Shown here in pieces: positions 18,059 to 27,530 of a stretch of DNA of 64,000 bases (its first letter is position 1; each line of letters starts with the position of its first letter). Position numbers and translations under genes: made by a program. The DNA comes from Prochlorococcus sp. AG-402-O16 (lineage in GTDB: Bacteria > Cyanobacteriota > Cyanobacteriia > PCC-6307 > Cyanobiaceae). Where the stretch lies: the NCBI GenBank assembly GCA_003216415.1, contig QCIY01000001.1:207819-271818 (forward strand). The letters are read 5' to 3'. The notes under the pieces were generated by a model. The model was not told where the DNA came from, made no database searches, and saw only the letters and a list, made by a program, of their open reading frames with translations.

Positions 18059-20230
18059 TTACATTTTTACAACTTCTCCAACCTTGTACCATTTATCCTT
18101 TAGAACATTTTCATATTTACGATCGCAACTAATCAACAAGGGGCCACATGTTTGAGGATCTAATAGTAATGATATTCTCTCATTAAAAGTCTCTTGATCT
18201 AATGAATTTTCGTTTAAAAAATTAATTATTCTTTTTTGCTTATTTACTTTATAAATTTTGTCAAAAATTTCTTTATTAGATTCAAAGAAAGTACTTTTAA
18301 CATCTTTTCTTATTAAATCAAATACTCCAGGATAAGCTTTAAATGCAAATAAATCTAATAAAACTTTTAGTGGCTCAAGATTATTGCTTTGCCTATATAA
18401 ATTAGATGACTCAACCATTTCTTTAAGATGTCCAATAAATCCATATCCAGTAATGTCAGTCGCAGCATTGACTAATGATTCTTTAAATTGATTTTGAAAA
18501 AGATAAATTTCATCAATCAAATATTGCTGACTTTTTACTAAATTATTAATTATTTCAGAATAACTACCTAGCATATTAATATTTTGCATTTGACCGGCAA
18601 AGTAAATCCCAACTCCCAGAGGTCTAGACATCATGAGAATATCTCCAATATTCATTCCAGATTTAAGCCATGGTTTTGCTCCATTTTTTAAAATACCTTG
18701 AACTGTTAAAGAAATATCTATTCCTAATGAATAAGGTTTATTTACTAAACTTCTTGCCTCGAAAGTATGGCCCCCAAGTAATTCACCTCCATGTTCCTCA
18801 ACTGTTGATTTAATACCTTGAAGTGATTGAGAAAAGAGGTAACTCTGAAATTCCCTTTCAACTTTTGGTAATGAAATTAAAGCCTGCGCGGATGAAAGTT
18901 TTGCTCCGCATGCCCACAAATCTGAGCAAGCATGCAAAGTAGTAATTTTTGCATTAAGCCAAGGATCACTTACCAAAGCAGGAAATCCATCTACACTTTG
19001 CAAGATAATATCTTGACCATTTTGATATATCTCAACTGAATCTTCAGGTGATGAGGCAAAAGAATATAAATTAGAATTTATTAATGATTTATTCAAAACA
19101 AACTGAGGAATTTTAGCTGCACATCCTCTGCAATCATTCAATGAAATATTTTTTTTACTACTTTTCATGATTTGCCTTTTTGATCTGAACTTTTTAATAA
19201 AGTTGAGATCAATTTTATGCTTTAAAATCCAAAAAATAAAAGAAGGGCCGAAAACAAAATTGCGATAAATAGCAAAAGCCTTTGGATGATGGCTTGGAAA
19301 TATATTTACTATTTGCAATCCGATCTTTTGAGGAAACCAATTTTTTAATGATCTCCCTTCTATATCTTTTTTTAGATTTTGTACTAATGTATTTACAACT
19401 TTTAGTGCAAAAACTCCCGATGCTGGTCTTTTTGCTGAACCTACAACTGCGCAATCACCGACAGCAAAGATTCCAGAGAAACTTTTTATCTGCAAATTCT
19501 GATTTGTAATTATTCTGCCATAAGAATCCGAATCTAATAATTTTTTTTGTGCCCATAACGGAGATGTATTTCCAGTACATAAAAGAATCTTGCCATAATC
19601 AAAATTAAGTTTTTCAACTAAATCAATATTGGAATTCCGTAAACTTTTTAGAATTGTATTATTAATTTTTCTTGAATCACATAATAGTTTTAAAGGTCTA
19701 TCTCCCCATCTTTTTCTCAAAGCATATGATACTTCAATTGCAGCAAGGCCACTCCCAACAATTACAAATGGGAGTTCATTAACTGAATCAAAAATGTCCT
19801 CTTTTAGTATTGAGTCATAAGCCCTTAAAAAAGGTTTAATTGAAAAAGCATTTCGATTTTTAACTAGTGATTCAAATTCTTTTGGAATTTTTGTTTGACT
19901 TCCATAATTAAGCACCAACTTCGAATAATTAACTGAAGGTCTATTACTTAAAACAATTTTCTTTAAATTGAAATCAATATCCTTTACTTCTTCTTCTATA
20001 AAAGATACTTTTGCATTTTTTGCTAAAGATTTTATATCAATTAAACTCTCTTCTAAAGTGATTGATTTTGAAATCACCGATGGGAATATCGCCGAATAAA
20101 CCAAATGAGAATCTCTAGATATAATTGAAACAGGAATTTCTGGCATTAATTTCGGAAACATTAACCATTTCTTCAATAAAGAAACATTTGAGTGTCCTCC
20201 TCCAATTAGTACCAGATGATTAAAAGTCAT
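18059..20230 (-). CDS. selD: NADH dehydrogenase-like FAD protein fused to selenide, water dikinase (SelD)
   Basis: A two-domain 723-residue fusion. Residues 1 to about 350 are a type II NADH dehydrogenase-like flavoprotein: LIGGGHSNVSLL binds FAD, a second FVIVGSGLAAIE dinucleotide fold follows, and GIFAVGDCA is the FAD-binding ATG-type motif. From about residue 358 the protein is SelD, which makes selenophosphate from selenide and ATP. The catalytic motif CRGCAAK sits at about 365-371 (Cys at the Sec/Cys site, plus Lys). It is followed by HACSDLWACGAK, GGHTFEARS, DITGYGFIGHL and DPQTCGPLLIS. This fusion is known in cyanobacteria. Selenophosphate would serve tRNA 2-selenouridine. Only 10 bases separate its start from mtnP. 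Confidence 0.93.
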   Translation of the reverse strand: MTFNHLVLIGGGHSNVSLLKKWLMFPKLMPEIPVSIISRDSHLVYSAIFPSVISKSITLEESLIDIKSLAKNAKVSFIEEEVKDIDFNLKKIVLSNRPSVNYSKLVLNYGSQTKIPKEFESLVKNRNAFSIKPFLRAYDSILKEDIFDSVNELPFVIVGSGLAAIEVSYALRKRWGDRPLKLLCDSRKINNTILKSLRNSNIDLVEKLNFDYGKILLCTGNTSPLWAQKKLLDSDSYGRIITNQNLQIKSFSGIFAVGDCAVVGSAKRPASGVFALKVVNTLVQNLKKDIEGRSLKNWFPQKIGLQIVNIFPSHHPKAFAIYRNFVFGPSFIFWILKHKIDLNFIKKFRSKRQIMKSSKKNISLNDCRGCAAKIPQFVLNKSLINSNLYSFASSPEDSVEIYQNGQDIILQSVDGFPALVSDPWLNAKITTLHACSDLWACGAKLSSAQALISLPKVEREFQSYLFSQSLQGIKSTVEEHGGELLGGHTFEARSLVNKPYSLGIDISLTVQGILKNGAKPWLKSGMNIGDILMMSRPLGVGIYFAGQMQNINMLGSYSEIINNLVKSQQYLIDEIYLFQNQFKESLVNAATDITGYGFIGHLKEMVESSNLYRQSNNLEPLKVLLDLFAFKAYPGVFDLIRKDVKSTFFESNKEIFDKIYKVNKQKRIINFLNENSLDQETFNERISLLLDPQTCGPLLISCDRKYENVLKDKWYKVGEVVKM

Positions 20231-20240
20231 TTACATCACT

Positions 20241-21134
20241 ATGAATAAAGAACATTTATTACCAATTGAAAAATCAAGATTAGGAGTGATTGGTGGAAGT
20301 GGATTTTATTCAATGGATCAAATAGAGTACTTAAGAGAACTAGAAATCAATACTCCCTATGGTAAACCTTCTGATTCAATAAAAGTATATAATCTTGGGA
20401 ACCTAGAGATAGCATTTATTCCTAGACATGGCAGAACACATAGTTTAAATCCTTCTGAAATCCCTTACAAAGCTAATATTTGGGCTCTAAGATCAATAGG
20501 AGTAAGATGGATTATTGCTCCATCAGCAGTTGGTTCATTACAAGAACAGATAAGGCCACTTGATATAGTGATTCCAGATCAATTTATAGACCGGACAAAA
20601 AATAGACCCGCAACCTTCTTTAACGAAGGAGCTGTCGCTCACGTAACTATGGGAGATCCATTCTGCACACATTTATCACGTATATTAAGTGAAATCGGAG
20701 AAAAAAATATTCCTGGAGGTAGACAATTGCATAGAGGGGGTACCTATCTAGCAATGGAAGGTCCCGCTTTCTCAACTAGAGCAGAATCAAATTTATATAG
20801 GAGTTGGGGATGTTCAATAATTGGAATGACGAACCACACAGAAGCAAGATTAGCTAAAGAAGCTGAAATAGCTTACTCCTCCTTATCTATGGTTACTGAT
20901 TATGATTGCTGGCATCAAACTCATCAAGAAGTTTCTGTAGAGATGGTTTTGGATAATCTTAGATCAAATACTGAAGTGGCTAATAAAATAATATTTGAAG
21001 TAGCTAAATTAATTGAAAAAGAAAGACCAAAAAGTAAGTCTCATTTTTCATTAAAAGATGGATTGATAACTCAAAAAGAAAATATCCCAAGCTCCACAAA
21101 AGAGAAACTAAGGATATTTACCGATTCTTATTAG
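20241..21134 (+). CDS. mtnP: S-methyl-5'-thioadenosine phosphorylase family protein
   Basis: Purine nucleoside phosphorylase family 2 enzyme, probably splitting methylthioadenosine to adenine and methylthioribose-1-phosphate. Hallmarks are LGVIGGSGFYSM (phosphate-binding Gly/Ser loop), FIPRHGRTHSLNPSEIPYKAN, GTYLAMEGPAFSTRAES, GMTNHTEARLAKEAEIAYSSLSMVTDYDCWH (base-recognition region) and the C-terminal helix. The 297-residue length is usual. The gene diverges from the SelD fusion, with only 10 bases between start codons, so the two promoters must overlap or lie inside the opposite gene. Confidence 0.92.
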   Translation: MNKEHLLPIEKSRLGVIGGSGFYSMDQIEYLRELEINTPYGKPSDSIKVYNLGNLEIAFIPRHGRTHSLNPSEIPYKANIWALRSIGVRWIIAPSAVGSLQEQIRPLDIVIPDQFIDRTKNRPATFFNEGAVAHVTMGDPFCTHLSRILSEIGEKNIPGGRQLHRGGTYLAMEGPAFSTRAESNLYRSWGCSIIGMTNHTEARLAKEAEIAYSSLSMVTDYDCWHQTHQEVSVEMVLDNLRSNTEVANKIIFEVAKLIEKERPKSKSHFSLKDGLITQKENIPSSTKEKLRIFTDSY

Positions 21135-21177
21135 GCTTATTTGATATAAGTGATTATCAGGTCAAGGTAAGGATTTG

Positions 21178-21375
21178 TTAGCCTCCAGCTCCAACTCCTT
21201 GGTATGAACCATAGAAAAATATACCTAAAACGAAGATTACTGCGATTCCACCTGCTGTAGCAACAAGCCATAGAGGAAGAGTTCCTTCAGTCCATCTTCT
21301 TTCCCATGCGACTGCTGGTCTACCGTCTGGAAGTCTATCTGGAATTCTTCCATCAGGTCCTTTTAATTTACTCAT
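21178..21375 (-). CDS. psbJ: Photosystem II protein J
   Basis: A 65-residue photosystem II subunit near cytochrome b559. The N-terminal half is a long hydrophilic extension ([21 protein letters not shown]) typical of marine picocyanobacteria. One membrane helix follows ([20 protein letters not shown]), then the family ending [13 protein letters not shown]. It is the last gene of the rubA-ycf48-psbE-psbF-psbL-psbJ series. Its start is 9 bases from psbL. Confidence 0.95.
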   Translation of the reverse strand: MSKLKGPDGRIPDRLPDGRPAVAWERRWTEGTLPLWLVATAGGIAVIFVLGIFFYGSYQGVGAGG

Positions 21376-21384
21376 AGTTTTAAT

Positions 21385-21504
21385 TTAATTGAAAAAGTAA
21401 CTGGAAAATAAAATTCCCAATACAAATACTGATAGTAAGCCTAAATAAAGGCTCGTACGATTAAGTTCAACTGGAACTTTGTTAGGATTTTCGTTTACTT
21501 GCAT
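21385..21504 (-). CDS. psbL: Photosystem II protein L
   Basis: A 39-residue single-helix subunit needed for quinone-site function and dimer assembly. It begins [20 protein letters not shown] and ends [13 protein letters not shown] longer upstream-extended frame exists but reads through psbF in another frame. The ATG at 21504 gives the canonical protein and lies 11 bases from the psbF stop. Confidence 0.95.
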
Positions 21505-21515
21505 GATTGTTAAAT

Positions 21516-21662
21516 TTATCGGGCTACGAATTGCATAGCAGCAATGGAACCCAAAAAGAATACTGATGGAATAGCTAAAGCGTGAACTGCTAGCCAACGA
21601 ACAGTAAATATAGGATAGACGCGGACTTCCGCAGCCTGCATTGGAGCTTGAGAATTAGACAT
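21516..21662 (-). CDS. psbF: Cytochrome b559 beta subunit
   Basis: A 48-residue single-helix subunit. [18 protein letters not shown] carries His27, the heme ligand shared with PsbE. The end is [10 protein letters not shown]. It starts at ATG 21662, two bases after psbE, so translation is probably coupled. Confidence 0.95.
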
Positions 21663-21664
21663 AG

Positions 21665-21913
21665 TTATTTTGTTCTTAAATCAAGTTGAGATTTCGCATC
21701 AAATCTTTGTGTTACAACAGGAGCTTTTGCTTCAGATGCCTGAAAATAACTATCCGGACGAGGAGTACCGAAAGCGTCGTAAGCCAAACCTGTATATACA
21801 AATAAGAAGCCTGCTATAAAAATAGCTGGTAATGTTACTGCATGAATAATCCAGTACCTAATACTGGTGATTATTTCAAAGAATGGGCGTTCACCCGTTG
21901 AACCTGCGGCCAT
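21665..21913 (-). CDS. psbE: Cytochrome b559 alpha subunit
   Basis: An 82-residue subunit starting [20 protein letters not shown]. The heme-ligand His24 lies in [14 protein letters not shown] and one membrane helix follows. The lumenal segment [16 protein letters not shown] is conserved. An ATG two codons upstream (21919) is possible, but the second ATG gives the standard N-terminus. ycf48 lies about 137 bases upstream, so psbEFLJ may have its own promoter in that gap as well as read-through from rubA-ycf48. Confidence 0.96.
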   Translation of the reverse strand: MAAGSTGERPFFEIITSIRYWIIHAVTLPAIFIAGFLFVYTGLAYDAFGTPRPDSYFQASEAKAPVVTQRFDAKSQLDLRTK

Positions 21914-22050
21914 AATCACAAATGTTTACCATATGATCTTACAGTGTAAAATCATAAGTTCGTGAAGAAATTAACAGCTTGGTTACAGACAGTTGTTAAA
22001 TTTATCCAAAATTAAGATTTTTTTTATAATTTTCTTAAGTTATTACAGAT

Positions 22051-23064
22051 TTAGCCATTCCATTTAAGAATGTAACCACGCTCGCCAAGTATGAATCCTT
22101 TTTGATTATCTAAAGACTCCTTATCAAGAAAAACTATTTTTATATAGTTAGTAGGCAATGCAGAAGCAAGAGGATCTGAATTCCAAGTTTCACCTTGATC
22201 TTTACTTACTATTAAAGTGCCATTACCACCGCCAGCCCATATGTCACCATTTGGATCCCATCCCATATCCAAATAATTGTAACCATTAAGAATAGGGATT
22301 ATAGGCTTAGACCAACTTTCTAGATTATTAGAATCTTCATTAAATCTAATTTCCGCACCTCTTGAAAGCATCCATAAACTTCCTTCTGGATTAAAACCAA
22401 TGCTTTGCACTCTCTTACTACTTGCTCTTTGGTGAGCAATCCATGTATTGCTATCACTATCAAGAGTAGAGAAGAAATTTCCAAGACTGCTTACACTCAC
22501 ATAATCACCGCTAGATGTTCTTCTTAAATCTCTTATACCTCCTTGTTCAGAAGGGTCTGATACTTTTGCCTCCCATGTTTCACCGCTGTTGGAAGTTTCA
22601 TAAATAGCTGCTGAGGTTGTCGCCAATTGAGCAACTCCTTCATCAATAGTAGAAACTAAGAAAGGCTGGCCTGGCAACTTCCCAAGTGAAAGCCTAGTCC
22701 AATTTTTACCTTCATCCAAAGTATGCATTACGAGAGAGGGTTGCCCTATTAACCAACCTTCAGAACCCATGAAATCAATATCGAGAAGGCGAAAGTTCTC
22801 TTCAGCAGAAATATCTAATGATCTTTTTTCCCATGTTTCACCACCATCAGTAGATTCCATAATCAATCTGTTTGAGCCTACTAAAAACCCATGATTATCA
22901 TCTATAAAATCAACATCTAAAGCATTAGCCTGATCCTCAAACTGAATTGTTTTCCAAGGGCTGCTATCATTCATCTTGACACCTGTAGATGAACAACTGC
23001 TTAAAACAAAACAGAGAACTACAGATAAAAGAAGATTAGGAAGAATGGTAAAAAAATTTTTCAT
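22051..23064 (-). CDS. ycf48: Photosystem II assembly factor Ycf48 (HCF136-like)
   Basis: Lumenal seven-bladed beta-propeller that binds pre-D1 early in photosystem II assembly. The 337-residue protein starts with a lipoprotein-type signal sequence ([14 protein letters not shown], lipobox Cys24). Repeats of the propeller follow, with Asp-box-like motifs ([44 protein letters not shown]). It ends [12 protein letters not shown]. It lies 9 bases after rubA and upstream of psbEFLJ, the classic cyanobacterial cluster for early photosystem II modules. Confidence 0.95.
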   Translation of the reverse strand: MKNFFTILPNLLLSVVLCFVLSSCSSTGVKMNDSSPWKTIQFEDQANALDVDFIDDNHGFLVGSNRLIMESTDGGETWEKRSLDISAEENFRLLDIDFMGSEGWLIGQPSLVMHTLDEGKNWTRLSLGKLPGQPFLVSTIDEGVAQLATTSAAIYETSNSGETWEAKVSDPSEQGGIRDLRRTSSGDYVSVSSLGNFFSTLDSDSNTWIAHQRASSKRVQSIGFNPEGSLWMLSRGAEIRFNEDSNNLESWSKPIIPILNGYNYLDMGWDPNGDIWAGGGNGTLIVSKDQGETWNSDPLASALPTNYIKIVFLDKESLDNQKGFILGERGYILKWNG

Positions 23065-23073
23065 TTAATTATA

Positions 23074-23502
23074 TTAATGCAAAGAGTACAATGAAAGGAA
23101 CATAGCAGCAGCAAACGCCAAGCCTCCAAAAATCAATATATTTTTTTGTCCAGGAGGTAAACTATTAAATCCAAATCCATAAACTAAATTCTCTTCAAAA
23201 CCACTAGGTTTAGATTTAGGACCTATATCCTTATAAAAATTTTTACCAGCTCTACAAACAGGGCAAGCAAAGGTATTCCCATCCAACTCCGAAAAAGGCG
23301 TATTTGGAGGTATATTTAATTTTTTATTTCCTTCAGACGGATCATAAATGTATCCACAGCTTCTACATTCGAATCTATTTTGTTCTAAATTAAAGATAGG
23401 TTGTTCAACATTTTCTGCTGAGGAGTTTTCAGAAAGTTTTTCTTTCTCAAAGTCTTCAACTATTTTGTTTTCCTCAGAGGCTGGTTGAATGTTTTCACTC
23501 AC
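23074..23502 (-). CDS. rubA: Membrane-anchored rubredoxin RubA
   Basis: Iron protein required for photosystem II reaction-centre assembly. The 142-residue protein has an acidic N-terminal extension and then a rubredoxin domain with C46, C49, C80 and C83 (CRSCGYIYDPSEG and CPVCRAG) that bind one iron. A linker leads to a C-terminal membrane helix (about residues 117-138, ILIFGGLAFAAAMFLSLY). The tail-anchored form is specific to oxygenic phototrophs. It is the first gene of the rubA-ycf48-psbEFLJ series and is divergent from ndhC across 76 bases. Confidence 0.94.
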   Translation of the reverse strand: MSENIQPASEENKIVEDFEKEKLSENSSAENVEQPIFNLEQNRFECRSCGYIYDPSEGNKKLNIPPNTPFSELDGNTFACPVCRAGKNFYKDIGPKSKPSGFEENLVYGFGFNSLPPGQKNILIFGGLAFAAAMFLSLYSLH

Positions 23503-23578
23503 GGTTTATTATTGTTCTTTAAGAACTTTAAAAGATTTTGCTTAATTAAGCGACTTTTATTCAAAATTAATTTTTAAG

Positions 23579-23941
23579 ATGTTTTTATTAACTGGCTATG
23601 AATACTTTTTAGGTTTCCTTTTAATTGCAGCAGCTGTACCAGTATTAGCTCTGGTTACTAATCTCATCGTTGCCCCAAAAGGTAGAACAGGGGAAAGAAA
23701 ATTAACATATGAGTCTGGAATGGAACCTATAGGAGGAGCATGGATTCAATTTAATATTCGTTATTACATGTTTGCCTTGGTTTTCGTTATATTTGATGTT
23801 GAGACGGTATTCCTTTATCCTTGGGCTGTTGCCTTCAATAGATTAGGCTTATTAGCTTTTATTGAGGCTTTAATTTTCATTGCAATACTTGTGATTGCCC
23901 TGGCATACGCATGGAGAAAAGGTGCTTTAGAATGGAGTTAA
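23579..23941 (+). CDS. ndhC: NDH-1 subunit C (NdhC, subunit 3)
   Basis: Membrane subunit of the photosynthetic NDH-1 complex (cyclic electron flow, respiration, CO2 uptake). The 120-residue protein has three membrane helices, the loop [24 protein letters not shown], and the acidic-helix motif [18 protein letters not shown] typical of subunit 3. It is the first gene of ndhC-ndhK-ndhJ, with ndhK 4 bases downstream. Confidence 0.96.
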   Translation: MFLLTGYEYFLGFLLIAAAVPVLALVTNLIVAPKGRTGERKLTYESGMEPIGGAWIQFNIRYYMFALVFVIFDVETVFLYPWAVAFNRLGLLAFIEALIFIAILVIALAYAWRKGALEWS

Positions 23942-23945
23942 AAAA

Positions 23946-24680
23946 TTGAATCCACAATTATCCCCAAAAGCAATAAGAGAAATCCGAGATGGAACTTGCA
24001 ATCCTCTTGGCGCGCCCCAAGTTACTACAGATTTAAGCGAAAATATTATTTTGACAAGTTTAGACGACCTTCATAATTGGGCCAGACTAAGCAGTCTATG
24101 GCCTCTCTTGTATGGAACAGCTTGTTGTTTTATAGAATTTGCGGCCTTAATAGGATCTAGATTTGATTTTGATAGATTTGGATTAGTACCTAGAAGCTCG
24201 CCAAGGCAAGCAGATTTGATAATAGTGGCAGGAACAGTAACTATGAAGATGGCTCCAGCCCTAGTAAGACTTTATGAACAAATGCCTGAACCAAAATATG
24301 TGATTGCTATGGGTGCTTGCACAATCACAGGAGGAATGTTCAGCGCAGATTCTACAACTGCTGTAAGAGGCGTTGATAAATTGATACCAGTTGACTTATA
24401 TCTTCCAGGATGCCCACCAAGACCAGAAGCAATTTTTGATGCTGTAATAAAATTAAGAAAAAAAGTTGGTAATGAATCAATTTTAGAGCGCACAAAAACA
24501 GAGCAAACTCACAGATACATAACAACAGATCACGAAATGAATCTTGTTTTCTCAGAAAATACAGGTGAATATCTAAACAAAACTTCTGATAACGTCATCA
24601 CCTCCTCCAAAAAAGAAAAAATAACTGAATTACCTGAAAACACTGAAAAATCTGAAATTATTGATACTGTAGAAAATTAA
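23946..24680 (+). CDS. ndhK: NDH-1 subunit K (NdhK)
   Basis: Peripheral-arm subunit carrying an N2-type [4Fe-4S] cluster next to the quinone site. Cluster ligands are visible in [11 protein letters not shown] (two adjacent Cys), GACTITGG and PGCPPRPEA. It starts with TTG at 23946, 4 bases after ndhC. After the conserved core (to about residue 200) there is a 40-residue acidic, Ser/Thr-rich tail ([20 protein letters not shown]) not found in the minimal family and probably disordered. ndhJ starts immediately at the next base. Confidence 0.95.
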   Translation: MNPQLSPKAIREIRDGTCNPLGAPQVTTDLSENIILTSLDDLHNWARLSSLWPLLYGTACCFIEFAALIGSRFDFDRFGLVPRSSPRQADLIIVAGTVTMKMAPALVRLYEQMPEPKYVIAMGACTITGGMFSADSTTAVRGVDKLIPVDLYLPGCPPRPEAIFDAVIKLRKKVGNESILERTKTEQTHRYITTDHEMNLVFSENTGEYLNKTSDNVITSSKKEKITELPENTEKSEIIDTVEN

Positions 24681-25211
24681 ATGGAAAAAGACGGTCTAGC
24701 CAAATCCTCAGATACAGCAATAGAAAAAGAAGGCTTTATAAGCCAATCTTTGTCTAAAGATGGAATTCCAAATCAATCTTTACCTGATGATCACATAGGT
24801 ATAGAAAATATTTCTGTAGAACCCAGAAAATTATGCGACGCTGTATCGAAGCTAAGAAATTACGGTTTCAACTATCTGCAATGTCAAGGGGGCTATGATG
24901 AAGGTCCAGGTAAAAATCTTGTAAGTTTCTATCATTTTATAACTGTTGATGATTTAAATAAAATTGAAAAAGTTAAAGAAGTTAGATTAAAAGTCTTCTT
25001 AAAAAGAGACTCTGATTTATCAATCCCTAGTTTGTATAAGATCTTTAAAGGAAGTGATTGGCAGGAAAGAGAAACGTATGACATGTATGGTATAAATTTT
25101 ATTGACCATCCAAATCCCAAAAGACTTTTAATGCCTGAAGATTGGAAAGGTTGGCCATTACGGAAAGATTATATTCAGCCAGACTTCTATGAACTTCAAG
25201 ATGCTTATTAG
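24681..25211 (+). CDS. ndhJ: NDH-1 subunit J (NdhJ, 30-kDa type)
   Basis: Peripheral-arm subunit of NDH-1. The 176-residue protein begins with about 45 polar residues of low conservation. The core follows: [51 protein letters not shown] and the hallmark [36 protein letters not shown]. It starts at the base after the ndhK stop, so translation is coupled. Confidence 0.96.
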   Translation: MEKDGLAKSSDTAIEKEGFISQSLSKDGIPNQSLPDDHIGIENISVEPRKLCDAVSKLRNYGFNYLQCQGGYDEGPGKNLVSFYHFITVDDLNKIEKVKEVRLKVFLKRDSDLSIPSLYKIFKGSDWQERETYDMYGINFIDHPNPKRLLMPEDWKGWPLRKDYIQPDFYELQDAY

Positions 25212-25216
25212 TTTAA

Positions 25217-26602
25217 TTAGTTTAATTTCTTTAATTTACGGTACATAAACATAACTGCTCTTGCTAGCCTTCTCGGATCATGTCTCAGAGTTGGAGTTAT
25301 TTTTTTTGAGTATAATGGTGCTTGCAAAACATAATAACCATCTGATAATAGTTTTTCTTTATTACATTGGACAGGTTCTGCGCCTCTACTCTTGTAATAG
25401 TCTAATATTGGAGACTTTTCAAAATCAATCTGAGATAAGATTGCTTGAAAAATTCGTGTATTAACTCCAAAATTTGATAATTGTTTTTCTATTGATTTAA
25501 TATGTTGATATACATCAAGTCCATCCGTTTCTCCAGGTTGAGTCATCAAATTACTTATGTAAATTTTAGGAGCATTACTTTGCAATAAAGCATCCACTAT
25601 CTCTGGCACTAACAAGTTTGGCAATAAAGAAGTGTATAAACTGCCTGGACCGAGAACAATTAAGTCAGCTTCTTTTATAGATTCGAGAGCACTTGGTAGA
25701 GCAGAAGGATTTTCTGGTAAATAACCAATTCTTGAAATTGATTTTTGAGATTTGCTGATATTACTTTCTCCAAAAATTTTTTCACCATTCTCTAATTCGG
25801 CCCATAACATAACATCAATATTTGTTGCAGGTAAAACTTGACCTTGTACCGCCAAAACCTTACTTGAGGCTTGTACTGCTTTTTCTAAACTACCTGTAAT
25901 AGTTGTTAAAGCTGACAAAAATAAATTTCCAAAACTATGTCCTTCTAGGCCACTGCCTCCTGAAAATCTATATTGGAATAATCTTGTTAAGATAGGCTCC
26001 TCATTTGATAAAGCAGCCAAACAATTTCTAATATCTCCTGGAGGTTGGACACCTAATTGTTTTCTTAGAATCCCACTACTTCCACCGTCATCTGATACGG
26101 TTACAATTGCCGTTATATTGCTACTGTAATTTTTTAGTCCTTTCAATAAAGTAGATAATCCTGTGCCTCCGCCAATTGCAACAATATTAGGACCTCTATT
26201 TAATTTACTCTTAACTCTCAATGCATCAACTAAAAATGTACTTTTTTCAGGAACAAGTGCTTTTTGAATAGAGTTAATACTTCTATTTTGTCCAATTCCG
26301 ATTAATAAAAGTCCAATACCAAAAATTAATGGCCCTAATAAAGAGACATGTAATATACTTGTTAAACTTGTCATTAACCAAAAGAATACTTCAATAATCC
26401 AATAAAGTGGCCTTAAATTTGTCCATATTGCAATGCCTAATAATGAAGTCAGAAATCCTATTGCAGATGTCATCATCCATCTTTTTATTACCAGTCCAGG
26501 CAAAAGCCAACTCAAAATTCTTAAAGTTTTGTTTAATAGGTCAAAATTAGACTTTTTAAAGTACTTATAATGTCTCCTTATTCTTTTTGTACGCTTATTC
26601 AT
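25217..26602 (-). CDS. YvcK/CofD-like protein (UPF0052), putative gluconeogenesis factor
   Basis: Protein of 461 residues with an N-terminal membrane region (two or three hydrophobic stretches at about residues 35-125), then a CofD/YvcK Rossmann domain. The latter is seen in NIVAIGGGTGLSTLLKGLK, VTVSDDGGSSGILRKQLGVQPPGDIRNCLAAL, GHSFGNLFLSALT and LIVLGPGSLYTSLLPNLLVP. YvcK homologues bind UDP-sugars and influence cell-wall and central carbon metabolism in Bacillus and mycobacteria. The function in cyanobacteria is not established. The membrane-anchored N-terminus is a cyanobacterial feature. It converges with ndhJ, with 5 bases between. Confidence 0.85.
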   Translation of the reverse strand: MNKRTKRIRRHYKYFKKSNFDLLNKTLRILSWLLPGLVIKRWMMTSAIGFLTSLLGIAIWTNLRPLYWIIEVFFWLMTSLTSILHVSLLGPLIFGIGLLLIGIGQNRSINSIQKALVPEKSTFLVDALRVKSKLNRGPNIVAIGGGTGLSTLLKGLKNYSSNITAIVTVSDDGGSSGILRKQLGVQPPGDIRNCLAALSNEEPILTRLFQYRFSGGSGLEGHSFGNLFLSALTTITGSLEKAVQASSKVLAVQGQVLPATNIDVMLWAELENGEKIFGESNISKSQKSISRIGYLPENPSALPSALESIKEADLIVLGPGSLYTSLLPNLLVPEIVDALLQSNAPKIYISNLMTQPGETDGLDVYQHIKSIEKQLSNFGVNTRIFQAILSQIDFEKSPILDYYKSRGAEPVQCNKEKLLSDGYYVLQAPLYSKKITPTLRHDPRRLARAVMFMYRKLKKLN

Positions 26603-26739
26603 TTAAAACCTCTTAAATTATTTTTCGCAAATTAAAAAAAATACTTAATATGCATTATAAATCAAATTCATACATCCTTTTTTTATTTCTAAAAATAGGC
26701 AATATGTAATAGAAGATTAATTTTTTCTCTATAAAGGTT

Positions 26740-27525
26740 TTGAAAAAATCAAAGCATGCAGTTGAAACAAAAAACCTCTCAATAAGCTGGGGTGAAGTTA
26801 ATGTGCTTAATCAAATAAATTTTGAACTTAATGATGGCGAGAAACTAGCTATTGTTGGCCCCTCAGGCTCTGGTAAATCAACTATATTAAAAATATTAGC
26901 AGGACTCATTTTACCTACCAAAGGAGAATTAAAAATATTTGGCGAGAAGCAAAAATATTTGAGATTAGATCAAAATAATCCTCCTGATGTAAGACTAGTT
27001 TTTCAGAACCCGGCTTTATTAGGATCTTTAACTATTGAAGAAAATGTAGGTTTTCTCCTAAAGAGAAATAAAAACCTATCTAAAAAGTTAATTCACGAAA
27101 TAGTATGTGAATGCTTAGCTGAGGTAGGATTATTTAATGTTGAGAATAAACTTCCAAATGAATTAAGCGGAGGCATGCAAAAAAGAGTAAGTTTTGCTAG
27201 AGCATTAATTACTGATCAAACTCTTAATGCAAAGTCCAAACCTTTATTACTTTTTGATGAACCAACCGCAGGTCTCGATCCAATTGCCTCATCAAGAATT
27301 GAAGATCTAATTAATAAGACAAATGAAAAAGCTAGTGGATCATCTATTGTGGTTAGCCATGTTCTTAGTACTATAGAAAGGACTTCAGATAAAGTTTTAA
27401 TGCTTTACGGGGGCAAATTTAGATGGGCAGGTTCAATTAATGAATTTCAAGAGAGTAATGATCCCTATGTATTTCAATTTAGGCATGGAAAACTTGATGG
27501 TCCAATGCAACCCAGAGACATTTAG
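26740..27525 (+). CDS. ABC transporter ATP-binding protein, Mla/TGD3-type
   Basis: ATPase of 261 residues with all ABC motifs: Walker A GPSGSGKST (about residues 39-47), the Q-loop in VRLVFQNPALLGSLT, signature LSGGMQKR, Walker B LLLFDEPTAGLDP, and the switch His in VVSHVL. The GGMQKR signature and the MCE-domain gene 5 bases downstream place it in the MlaF/TGD3 group, which moves phospholipids between envelope membranes. No permease (MlaE/TGD1) gene lies next to it. It starts at TTG 26740, with AAAGG just upstream. Residue numbers are approximate. Confidence 0.88.
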   Translation: MKKSKHAVETKNLSISWGEVNVLNQINFELNDGEKLAIVGPSGSGKSTILKILAGLILPTKGELKIFGEKQKYLRLDQNNPPDVRLVFQNPALLGSLTIEENVGFLLKRNKNLSKKLIHEIVCECLAEVGLFNVENKLPNELSGGMQKRVSFARALITDQTLNAKSKPLLLFDEPTAGLDPIASSRIEDLINKTNEKASGSSIVVSHVLSTIERTSDKVLMLYGGKFRWAGSINEFQESNDPYVFQFRHGKLDGPMQPRDI

Positions 27526-27530
27526 AAATT

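Noticed and set aside
21505..21597. Longer psbL reading frame starting at 21597
   Set aside because: It runs through psbF in another frame. The ATG at 21504 gives the exact canonical 39-residue protein.
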